64,000 bases of DNA from Eutypa lata (lineage: Eukaryota; Ascomycota; Sordariomycetes; Xylariales; Diatrypaceae). Below, one piece after another: positions 23,853 through 33,034 of the stretch. Position numbers and translations under genes: made by a program. How positions within the stretch are numbered: the first letter of the stretch is position 1; each line of letters starts with the position of its first letter. The stretch lies in contig JAKULF010000004.1 of NCBI GenBank assembly GCA_022661535.1, positions 2,666,001-2,730,000 of the forward strand, given 5' to 3'. The notes under the pieces were generated by a model. It made no database searches and was not told where the DNA came from. It was given only the letters and a program-made list of their open reading frames with translations.

Positions 23853-23940
23853 ACCACTAGGGTCCGCGGCGTTTTCCTAGTCGCAGGGAAAGCGTTGAAG
23901 AAGAAGATAGTTGCTTGCTTAGGAGGAGCGGTAAAGCGGC

Positions 23941-23950
23941 CTTTATATAG
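23941..23950 (-). promoter_or_regulatory. TATA-box candidate for the zinc-finger gene
   Basis: CTATATAAAG reads toward the zinc-finger gene, about 88 bp upstream of the proposed leader-intron donor. Confidence 0.4.
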
Positions 23951-24978
23951 CTTTCTTCCCTTTGCCTTTCACCATAATACAGCAAGGCTCTGAGGCCGAC
24001 CTCCCGAATTAGGCCGAGCTGATGCAAGCTGCGGCATGCGCCTCACACGGGACGTTTAGCCAATCATGCTGATTAGGCCAATGAGGCACCACTGCATCCC
24101 GTTCTTGGCCTCATGCATCAATGATTAGTTTCCCCGTGGCTTTCGTCCTCAGTTCTTTCAGTTGAGGATACCTAAATATATAGCATTGTCCATGGGTACA
24201 ATCTCACAATACAGGTTCAGACCCCACTGCCATTGTTTAAAAATGACGGAGCTTATGATACGCAGAAAATCTTTCATGACCAATCTAGCCACATGAGACA
24301 ATAATAAAAAGCCACCCAGACTGGTTAAGAAGGTATGCTTACTCGTTCCTACTCTTCTAGGTGAATGTCCTCCTATACCTAGAGGCCTCTAGTATCTCCT
24401 CAGGGGCACAATTACTACGTAGGCTGGTAGGATGTAAACCTACTAAGAGTGGAGAAACCTTGGCATCTCTCCATATAGACCCCTGGATCGCTTACAGCAT
24501 CATTCCGTCATCAATCTTAACCCCACCTAAGCTCTAGCTCTACATAGTTACCTACGCATAGCTGCTATCATTATTACCCCTCCTTTTCTACTGTAGCCAT
24601 CGTGTGAAGGCACATCTCGTTTGCCAGTTGCGGGACCACTTTACAGGTAGAGCTTCGGTATGCTAAGTAGGTACTCATATCTGAGATACATAAGATAAGC
24701 CTCCTGAGCTTGGCTTAATGGTAGTTTAGCCAACATGTTGATGTCTACGGGTTAAGGGAAATAACGTAGTAAAGACCATTATCACCGTGTGTGTCTCCGA
24801 ACGGATCTACGTAAAATGTACGGTATTTGAAATTATTGCGCTGAGAATGCCGGCATCACAACACCTACAGAGGGCCGGTGGGAGAGCCGGCGGGAGAGGA
24901 GCTACAGCGATTGCGTCAAGTTTCGGTTGTGGTTCTTCTGGTGGTGCAGCGCAAGGCCCGCCGCCGTTGCTATCTTCT

Positions 24979-24986
24979 TATATAAA
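24979..24986 (+). promoter_or_regulatory. TATA-box candidate for the dienelactone hydrolase gene
   Basis: TATATAAA lies 155 bp upstream of the ATG and is followed by a CT/CA-rich leader typical of well-expressed fungal genes. Confidence 0.5.
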
Positions 24987-25140
24987 CAACAGCAATTTCC
25001 AACCACAACATCCAATCTGCTCCTCACTCTGTCCTTCTTTGCCAATCTCCACAACTCTAACAAACACAACTACAACCTCTAGAACACTCCATTCCACACC
25101 CAACAAGACTCTTTTCAACCAACAATTGAACAATCGCAAA

Positions 25141-26147
25141 ATGTCGACCATCCCCGCTCAACACGGCCACTCTGAGGCCTGCTGCAACGTTCCAGCAGTT
25201 ATCTCTAAGGGCTACGACGCCAAGGGCAGCTACGAAGAGCTCGGTGGCTTTAAGACCTGTATGATCTCCCTCTCTATCTACCAATTCACAATGTATCTTT
25301 TTTTCTCTTCTGTCCCCGACTTCATTCGTTCATGCAGTAGCTGCCAGGTAACTAACATTTCCCCTTAAACCCCCAAAGACACGACGGGTCCCGCCGACGC
25401 AACCAAGGGCATAATCAGCATCTACGACATCTTCGGGTACTTCCCGCAGACGCTGCAGGGCGCCGACATCCTAGCGACCTCGGACGACGCGCAGAAGTAC
25501 CGCGTCTTCATCCCCGACTGGTTCGAGGGCGCGCCGTTCCCCATCTCCAAGTTCCCGCCCGACACGCCCGAGAAGCAGAAGGAGCTCGGCGAGTTCTTCG
25601 GCAAATACTCGCCCCCCAGCGTCGCCGCCAAGGTTCCCGAGTACCTCAAGGCCGTGGCCGCTAAGAACCCCCAGATCAAGTCCTGGGCCCTCCTCGGGGT
25701 AAGTGCAGTAATAACAACACCGCTCTTCCTATCTACTTCTAGACAATATATATACTACACAGATAGAAATGGAAGAGGAAAAGTCATCCGTACTGACAAG
25801 GATTACTACTACCACAGTTCTGCTGGGGCGGCAAGGTAGTCGCCCTCGTGACCTCGTCCCCGGAGAACCCTTTCCAAGCCGGGATCCAGGTACACCCCGC
25901 GATGGTGGACCCGTCCGAGGCGCCCAACATCAAGGTGCCGCTGTGCCTGCTGGCGTCCAAGGACGAGGACGCTGAGGACGTCAAGAAGTACGAGGCCGCG
26001 CTCCCCGGCCCCAAGCATGTCGAGACCTTCGGCGATCAGGTCCACGGCTGGATGGCGGCGCGCGCGGACCTCGAAGACGATCACGTTCGCGCTGAGTATA
26101 AGAGGGGCTATGAGACGGTGATTAAGTTCTTGGGGCAGAATTTGTGA
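25141..26147 (+). CDS. Dienelactone hydrolase family protein
   Basis: This is an alpha/beta hydrolase with a cysteine nucleophile; the substrate is unknown. Three exons (25141-25258, 25379-25698, 25818-26147) give 255 residues. The first junction creates KTYTTGPADATK, a conserved start of the fold, and is followed by IISIYDIFGYFPQTLQGAD. The third exon opens with the nucleophile elbow FCWGGK (Cys148). The probable acid is Asp195 in ASKDED, and the catalytic His222 lies in QVHGWMAAR. Length is typical for fungal members, which act on dienelactones and other small lactones or esters. The start at 25141 has an AAA context and follows a CAAC-rich leader. The absence of a signal peptide suggests a cytosolic location. 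Confidence 0.92.
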
Positions 26148-27480
26148 ACTGGGGATGGTGTGTGTGGGAGGAGGCGGAGGGAACGGGAAGGCCGTACCTA
26201 TGTTGTGAAAGAATACTTACTGGAAGGAGACATGTCTGTGAATACCTGCTGATTCGCCAGGGGGGTAGTGGATTCTAGGGTGAGGATTTCATGAATGAAC
26301 AAAAATACTTTAGCAAGAAGAATGGAGCCTTTCACTTTATTGAACATCAAGCTGTTACTTTCCATACTCCAAATTCTGTAAGATGTTCCATGTTTGTAGA
26401 TTTACACTAATATTTTAGATAGCAGGATTGATAAGACGGAGATGGTCAAGCGCTAGCCCCTTGGATTGCCGCCAATAAGGGGTTCAGGGGTTGGGCTAAT
26501 ATGAGCCCTTCGACCTAATCCACTTTATAATCGTAGTGACATGATGGCACTCGCTCACGTAGCTCGGCGACGTTTGTCTTAAAATTCTCGATTATCTAGC
26601 ATTTATTAAGCAACAATATCAATTAAGAGTTCACATATTATCCTCCTGAAAATGAGGCAGTTGAAAATATGGCCAGGACGAGGTCTGTTCTCACGAGAGA
26701 AACTAGTTATAGGTTCCAGGAAGAAAAAGAATCATAACCAGGAATAATGAGCTATCAAAGCTTGCTTAGTTTGCTGACATACAAAGCTATACAGTTTTCC
26801 TAGCTATAGAAATAGAGCTAGAAATATCCCTCTTATAGGCACAGGAGGCTGGTCATGAGAAAGTATATGGGATAAATACTGCCAATAATTCAGTAATACA
26901 ATCTCCCCTATTCACTGCTTACTGTGAATATAACTGCGAAATTTCTACTATGAGGTGGATATATCGGATTGTGGAAAGATAGCATCAGGAGCTGTTATTT
27001 ATTATTTTCGAGCCTCTGCCTAGATTTCATTATAATATCTACTTACTTATTATCCTCTGCTAACTAAAACTATAATAACATTCATCCTTGGAGGTATGTA
27101 GGTAGCTACCAGCCAAGTGAAGATAGGTATGTTGTAAGTTTACAATTCGTCTAAAGTTAAGACTAAAAACTTCGTGTGGCTGTTTGAGAGTTCAACTTAT
27201 ATTCAAAGCACCACCATGTACAACTTCTAGAAGTAAACTTTAAAAAATTTTTAATGGACTATAATAACGCCTAATGTTTAATTCTATAGCTAAGTATCAG
27301 TTCCGTCTTCACCTTCAAACAGAACCCATCCCTACAAAAGCTTCCACATACTTTTTTGCTTCGCACACCTATCCAGCTTGAAGCTAAGAAACGGATATTC
27401 CAAGGAGTCCAAACACAACTCACAACATAGAAACATACACATGCACCTACCTGCCTGTCTAGGAGCAGGTGAACTTCAAA
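26148..27480. other. AT-rich spacer upstream of the secreted protein
   Basis: No gene is seen. The sequence is visibly AT-rich from about 26330 to 27430, with no long open frame and no repeat I can define by eye. It could be a degenerate repeat or ordinary spacer. Confidence 0.5.
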
Positions 27481-28401
27481 ATGAAACATCATAAGGTGCT
27501 CCTCTTCCTCTCCGTCCTAATACTCCAGGCCTTCTGCGGTTTCGTGCTCCCACGAGACGCACCGGACGGCCTCATGGCATGGACGGAAGAAGACGACGGC
27601 ACCACCACCAACTACACGCTGATGACCCAGGACTCTTTGTCTCCTTCCCCCCTGAATTCTCAGATGACGGCGCTGTTGAGGAGAGGAATGGGAATGCGAA
27701 CCAAGGACACGGACAGGAGTGCAGAAAAGGAGTTCGAGGTCTCCGATCTGCCTGCCCTCCCGATCACCCGGGCCGGCTGCGGCACCGAGGACAGGATCAC
27801 CGAGGACGAGTTCCTCGAGGTCTCGTGGAAGCTGAAGGCGTACTGCCACATGCAGCAGGCGAGGGGCCACAAGATAGCGAGGCGGAGTATCGTCGCGATG
27901 CATCAGGGGAAGACGGTAAGCAAGAAAAAATTGGGAATTTCGCTCCTTTTATCCCCTTCTTTTCTCCTCACCCCCCCCCCCCCCCTTGTCTTCCTTTTTC
28001 TTCTTTCTTCTTTTCTTTTCTTTCTTTCATTCGTCTTCAAAAAAACAACCCCCTATTCTAGATATGGTGGTGGACGATTCGCTAACTCTATCCGGTTTGC
28101 ACCACCACACTAGTGGGCCTACATGTGCTACTGGGGCAACAGCCACAGCAAATGCAGCGCGGGCGAGGTGGAGGAGGCGATGGAGGAGCTCGGCAAGTCG
28201 TGCGGGCCGCTGACGGCCGGCTGGCTCTTCATGGAGGACTGGGACAAGTCGTACGGGCTCGAGGTCAACGGCGTCGAGATCTGCCCCAACCTGTGCTGGG
28301 AGTTCGATCATTTCTGTCACCACTTGGACCAGAAGAAGGAGGAGAAGTGGCAGGGCGAGAAGAGAAGAAGAAGAAGAAATCTGTCGGACACTAGCGGCTA
28401 G
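27481..28401 (+). CDS. Secreted cysteine-containing protein, unknown function
   Basis: I do not recognise the family. Two exons, 27481-27915 and 28114-28401, join in phase 0 to give 240 residues. The first 20 residues are a clear signal peptide (KVLLFLSVLILQAFCG). The mature part has one likely N-glycosylation site (NYT). Its dibasic site LLRRG near residue 60 could be a Kex2-type cleavage point. Cysteines cluster in the second half, in motifs such as AGCGTED, AYCHM, MCYWGNSHSKC, KSCGPL, ICPNLCWEFDHFC. The tail is strongly basic (KRRRRRN). The start at 27481 has a favourable AAA context. The 198-nt intron contains a 17-base C run and a T-rich tract. Signal peptide, cysteine content and AT-rich flanks fit a small secreted effector-like protein, but function is not shown by the sequence. 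Confidence 0.78.
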
Positions 28402-29054
28402 CGCTGTAAGTAGACGGGAGAGAGATATTTCTACATACTTACTTACTTATGCCTACATGATAAATATACAGGAATATATATATCTGTGGGAACCGGTGTT
28501 TGACGATACCTAGGGGTGTCTGTTATTATAAAATCGCGAATAGCATCATATAAACCAATGCAATATCGTCACCCGTCTGTATTTGAATTGGAATCATTGG
28601 ATCCCTATTATCTGGTTTATTTGGGGTGAGTATTGGGTGCTGATGATACATCTCTTTCCATTATTGATAGTAAGTATCACTAAAGCCAACTATACGAGAG
28701 AACGGCTTCAAGCCCGTTAACTACCTAAGTACTTACGTAAGTGCACAGTTGTTGCCATACGAGTATTCATGAGATGCGTTCGTAGACCATCGTGGTATCA
28801 CGATAGCTTTCATTCATTAGGCAGCAAGTCTATCTCAAGCTCATTACGTGATTCGTACAAGATTCTTCCAGCATTTTCCCTTGCTAATTAAAGCCCCTGA
28901 CAATTACAATTTCATTAGGTTTTTTGTGCAGACTCCGTGACGTAAAACATACCCCCGAAGTCCCTTCCAATAGAGTGCAAACATAGAAGTGCCTGGTTAA
29001 GAAAAAGACTTATCGCCTTTACATTTCTTCCAGAGGCCCAGTATGAGAATCATC
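28402..29054. other. Convergent 3' spacer
   Basis: No gene is seen. This is the 3' flank of both the secreted protein and the RGG protein. A short TACTTACTTACTTA run lies at about 28435-28449. Confidence 0.6.
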
Positions 29055-30503
29055 TCAAGTAGTAGGAAGGCTCTCCCTTTCCTGTTCTGCAACCGGTTCC
29101 TGAGTCTTGTCCTCGGGAGTTCCAGCACCTCCTGATTTCTCCAAGGCCTCATCCTTACCGGCTTCTCCATCTGTACCTGGGAGGGTATTTCCTTCATTGC
29201 CAGTATCACCCTTCATTCTCAACTCTGCCAGCATCTCATTGACGCCCTTGAGCTCCCCTCCATCGCTTGGACGACGCTCTGGTTCGGGTAGTTTCTCAAT
29301 GGTAGGTATTGGGGGTGCCTCCTCTTCACCCAGCTTCTCGAACTTCACTACGGCCCACTCAAGCTTCATAGCCGTGTTCCAAGCGGCGGCGTCGCGGGCC
29401 CGGGTCGGGATCACGCGGCCGTGGCGGTCCCGTCGCTCCCACTTCTGCTGCTGCATGCGGACCAACTCCGCCGAGTGCGGGGCGAGGAGGTTCACTCGGG
29501 CGACTTTGTGCCAGCCGATGAAGACGAACCGCGCATTGGACGCTTCCCCGTACATCCCGGGGAGACGGCGCTCCTCGAAGATCGCGATGTGTGGATGGGT
29601 GGCGGGGACGTAGTCGACGGGTTGGATGCTGGGGAAGTTCGGCTCGTGGCTCTCTTCTTTGTCGTAGAATTCCTCCGCTGGGATGAGTCTGACGTCCGTG
29701 TACTTCATGCGACTACTGGATGAAGTAGCAGGCGTAGTAGCTGTAGTTGAGGTCTTGTCCCCTTCGACTGCATCATCGCCTAAAGAACTGTCTTGGCCTT
29801 TACCCTTGTCAACACTCGCCGGGGATGACTCTCCAGTGACTTGAGCTGACTGAAGGGTTCCATCTTGACCATTTGGATTTTCGTTCTCTTTGTTGTTGAC
29901 ATCACTGACAGTGCTGTTGGCGACCTCACTAGTGGTAGCTGTACCAGCCACTGCTCCGTCGACTTCCTGGCCAAGAGGCTTATCAATTGAGGCATCCTCC
30001 GCTGTTCCGGACTGAAGGTCCCAAGGACCATGCTCTAGCATCTTCGCGGCGTACTCAGGGAGGAGATTCAGCTTTGACTTAGCAAAGACGATCTGATCAT
30101 TGTCCCAGCGTGGATTGGCCCTATGGAACAAGAGAACATACGACAGCTGACCCGGATGCGCCGTGGAATCATGGAAAGTCGACGACTGATGGTAGCCACT
30201 ACTCTTCTCATCGCCAGTGAAGAAGTGATCCACGATGTCACGTTGGTGGTAGACATCTGCTTCGTCAATAGGCGGATCCTGGGTAGAAGCCTGACCCTGA
30301 TAGCCGCCACCACCACGACCACCGTGATTGCCACGGCCACCGCGGAATCCTCGATTAGAACCTCTCCAGCCTCTACCGCGGCCTCTGTTGTTGTAAGGAC
30401 GGCTGTAGGAGGATGGTACCGCAGGGGGGAGATCTGCTGATGATGGGTCTGGAGAGACGCCATCTGCCTGGCCGCGGCGGAAAGGCGGAATGTAGCTAGA
30501 CAT
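29055..30503 (-). CDS. RG/RGG-rich protein, conserved-looking, unknown function
   Basis: This is a single-exon frame of 482 residues starting MSSYIPPFRRG. Residues 40-68 form an RG/RGG tract (RGRGRGWRG, RGGRG, GGRGGGG), a typical RNA-binding and arginine-methylation segment. A folded-looking region follows, with HQRDIVDHFF, LSYVLLFHRANPRWDNDQIVFAKSKLNLLPEYAAKMLEHGPW. After an acidic Ser/Thr/Asn-rich linker comes a second block, MKYTDVRLIPAEEFYD through FVFIGWHKVARVNLLAPHSAELVRMQQQKW. The C-terminal 90 residues are acidic and disordered. I know of no named family for the two blocks. An RNA-related role is an inference from the RGG tract only. Confidence 0.85.
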   Translation of the reverse strand: MSSYIPPFRRGQADGVSPDPSSADLPPAVPSSYSRPYNNRGRGRGWRGSNRGFRGGRGNHGGRGGGGYQGQASTQDPPIDEADVYHQRDIVDHFFTGDEKSSGYHQSSTFHDSTAHPGQLSYVLLFHRANPRWDNDQIVFAKSKLNLLPEYAAKMLEHGPWDLQSGTAEDASIDKPLGQEVDGAVAGTATTSEVANSTVSDVNNKENENPNGQDGTLQSAQVTGESSPASVDKGKGQDSSLGDDAVEGDKTSTTATTPATSSSSRMKYTDVRLIPAEEFYDKEESHEPNFPSIQPVDYVPATHPHIAIFEERRLPGMYGEASNARFVFIGWHKVARVNLLAPHSAELVRMQQQKWERRDRHGRVIPTRARDAAAWNTAMKLEWAVVKFEKLGEEEAPPIPTIEKLPEPERRPSDGGELKGVNEMLAELRMKGDTGNEGNTLPGTDGEAGKDEALEKSGGAGTPEDKTQEPVAEQERESLPTT

Positions 30504-31270
30504 CGTGGGTGAGGTACGATGGATGACTTCTACCTTTCAGAACATACTATCAATTGAGGATGAACAAGAAATGATGATGAGGTCCCAACTGAGAGAATTG
30601 TAGGTGAGAGAGGAAGACCAGTGTTTGCACCTGCTGTAAGTGATGTAAATTTGGATGCTTTCACCTGCAAACAAGTGGAAGTGGGGGTTAAAGGGGGGAA
30701 ACCAGTCCGATGCAAACGGGCCTGCAGCTAAGGTTGATGTAAATTTGTAGGTACTGCCTGTCAAATTGGAACGCTTACAAGGTCGATTAGGCAACAACGA
30801 CGAATGGAATGGAATGGAATGGCGTGGCGGTCGGCTACCTAACCTGCTAACCTTTAGTTGAAGGGTATGAAGGACAGTAAGTAACACAGTGGAAGTAGCA
30901 GCCGATCGAATTGATCTTGTGTTCTTATTGGCTAGGAGCTTATCAAGATATTTTGCATACATACCACATACATACCTCATGCATTGCCTACATGTATGTA
31001 TACTGCACGACGTGGATAGCAATATATTCCCTTCTTAGGGGACCCCATTCTAGGAAGCCTTGAGTGAAGAGAAAAATAGAATCATAAAATTTGTAGGCAA
31101 ACCTACAAAAATTCGGTTGTCACTCAGAAGAAGCACGATGAGGTTGTTAGATGTCCTATGGAAAAAAAAGGAAAAAGGGGACCGAAAAAAAAGGCCAGTG
31201 TCTCTTAAGTTCGGATACTGAATTATTTCCCGTGAACGCCCGCTGAAATACAGTATCATATTTCATTTCA
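30504..31270. other. Intergenic with (GGAAT)n run
   Basis: No gene is seen. A short GGAAT/GAATG array lies at about 30803-30822. The right part is the 3' flank of the isovaleryl-CoA dehydrogenase gene. Confidence 0.55.
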
Positions 31271-32699
31271 TCATGCCCCAAGGTGTGCATATTCCTTGTT
31301 GAACGCCCTCCCAATGACCATCCGACGAATCTCCGATGTGCCCGCCCCTATCTCATATAACTTGGCACTGGAGAGCCAAAAAGGTTAGCGAACACACTTA
31401 CTCACGAGAAGATGAAAAACACAATTGATGGAAGCATGCATGGACTTACTCTCTCAGCAACCTCGACGCCGGCATCTCCTCGACATACCCCATACCACCC
31501 AGCAACTGAATGCAATCGAGGGCGGTCTCGGTGGCGCGCTCGGCAGCATACAGGATAGCCCCAGCGCAGTCCTGGGTGCGGATGAGGCCCTCCTCATCGA
31601 CCGCCTTGGCCGTAGCGTACGTGTAGGCGCGCGAGGCCTGCAGCTTCGTGTACATGTCGGCGAGCTTGCCCTGGACGAGCTGGTTGCGGGCGATGGGCTG
31701 CCCGAACTGCTTCCGCTGGTGCGTGAACGGCAGCGCCACGTCGAGCGCCGCCTGCATGAGGCCGAGGGGTCCGGCGCTGAGCACCAGGCGCTCGAGGTCC
31801 AGGCCCTCCATCAGCACCCGCACGCCGCCGTTGACGCTGCCCAGGATGTTCTCGCCCGGGACGAACACGCCGTCGAATACCAGCTCCCCCGTGTTGCTGC
31901 CCCGCATCCCCATCTTGTCGAGCTTGCGCGCGCAGCTGAACCCTTCCGACGACCCCGTCTCCACGATGAACGCCGTGATGCCCTTGGACCCGGCCTCCGG
32001 CTCCGTCTTCGCGTACACGACGACGACGTCGGCGTCTGGCCCGTTCGTGATCCACATCTTGGTGCCGTTGAGGATGTACCCGCCATCGACCTTCTTGGCC
32101 GACGTCCGCATGCTCACGACGTCGCTGCCGGCACCCGATTCGGACATGGCCAGGGCCCCGACCTTGGTTCCCGCGATGAGGCCCGGCAGGTACCGCTTCT
32201 TCTGGTCGGGGTTGCCGTTGAGCTGCAGCTGGTTGACGCACAGCTGCGAGTGGGCGGCGTAGCTGAGGCCGATGCTGCCGCTAGCCCGGGACAGCTCCTC
32301 CATGACGACGCAGTGGGCCTGGTAGCCCAGCGCCAGCCCGCCCACCTCCTCGTCCGCCGTCATCCCAAGGAACCCGGCCTCCCCCAACTTCGTCCACATC
32401 TCACCTGGGAACGCGTTGCCGCGGTCTGTCGCCGCCGCCACCTCCTCTGGGATCTCGCGCCTCGTGAACTCCTGCACGCGCTCGCGCAGCTCCTCCAGGT
32501 CCGCGGTTGACGGCGGCTCGAAGCCCACGGGGTGCTTCGATGAGGACGAAGACGCACTCCGGGTTTGGAACCTTGTGGTGAGAGCGGCGGCGGCGGTGGT
32601 GGTGGTGGTAGCAGGAGTGAAAGAGGGCGATCTCGCCGTTATGGCATGGCGGATTGTTTGCCGCCGTGCGGATGTCGATAATGCTCTGAATGCTTTCAT
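31271..32699 (-). CDS. ivdA: Isovaleryl-CoA dehydrogenase, mitochondrial
   Basis: It oxidises isovaleryl-CoA to 3-methylcrotonyl-CoA in leucine breakdown, using FAD and passing electrons to ETF in the mitochondrion. Two exons, 32699-31450 and 31367-31271, give 448 residues. The first 50 residues are Arg/Ser/Thr/Ala-rich and lack acidic residues, a matrix-targeting sequence. Acyl-CoA dehydrogenase signatures are present: [16 protein letters not shown] near 182-197, KMWITNG near 214-220, [33 protein letters not shown] at the C terminus across the splice. The motif [17 protein letters not shown] is diagnostic for the isovaleryl enzyme, whose catalytic Glu lies there (Glu303 here) instead of in the C-terminal position used by other family members. 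The gene is head to head with the methylcrotonyl-CoA carboxylase gene, the next enzyme of the pathway. Confidence 0.96.
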
Positions 32700-33034
32700 A
32701 TTTATTTTGGGTTATTATAAAGTACAAAACAATGAGTTAGAAAAATGCATTCCTGTAATTGTCGAAGTAATAATTGATGATGTAGCTGAGGCATGTAAGT
32801 GACCTAGCCTCTACTTACTTAGTTAGGTCCAACCGTATTGGTGCTTATGCCGAGCGGCTTTCGACGGTTCTTAGCGGCATATCGGCTGTGATCGTCACTT
32901 GTCATTGGCGGCTTGTTCCTTTGGAATGCCGACGTCAGACTCGTTCCCTCCTCACACCGTCCCGTCCTGTCTCATGTAGTTATATCTAGGAAACGAGCTG
33001 CTACAGCAGCAGTAGAATTCAATTACCTCTCAAA
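32700..33034. promoter_or_regulatory. Shared bidirectional promoter, ivdA-mccB
   Basis: Only 335 bp separate the two divergent start codons, so promoter elements are probably shared. Two ATTGG (CCAAT on the minus strand) boxes lie at 32837-32841 and 32904-32908. CGG/CCG triplets cluster between them, including an inverted pair ATGCCG (32847-32852) and CGGCAT (32875-32880). Such triplets are typical binding sites of Zn2Cys6 factors, but the regulator is not identifiable from sequence. Confidence 0.65.

Larger units (their letters stand above)
23854..25140. other. Divergent spacer, zinc-finger and hydrolase genes
   Basis: Apart from the two TATA candidates, no gene is seen. An in-frame open stretch runs upstream of the hydrolase start (to 24787), but the TATA candidate lies inside it, so it is treated as leader and promoter. 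Confidence 0.55.

Noticed and set aside
24787..25140. An in-frame upstream extension of the dienelactone hydrolase by about 118 codons
   Set aside because: The extension is low-complexity, would contain the TATA candidate at 24979, and is not part of the hydrolase fold. The ATG at 25141 gives the usual family length.
31425..32510. A 361-codon plus-strand frame antisense to isovaleryl-CoA dehydrogenase
   Set aside because: It is a compositional shadow of a GC-rich exon. The minus strand carries all acyl-CoA dehydrogenase signatures.
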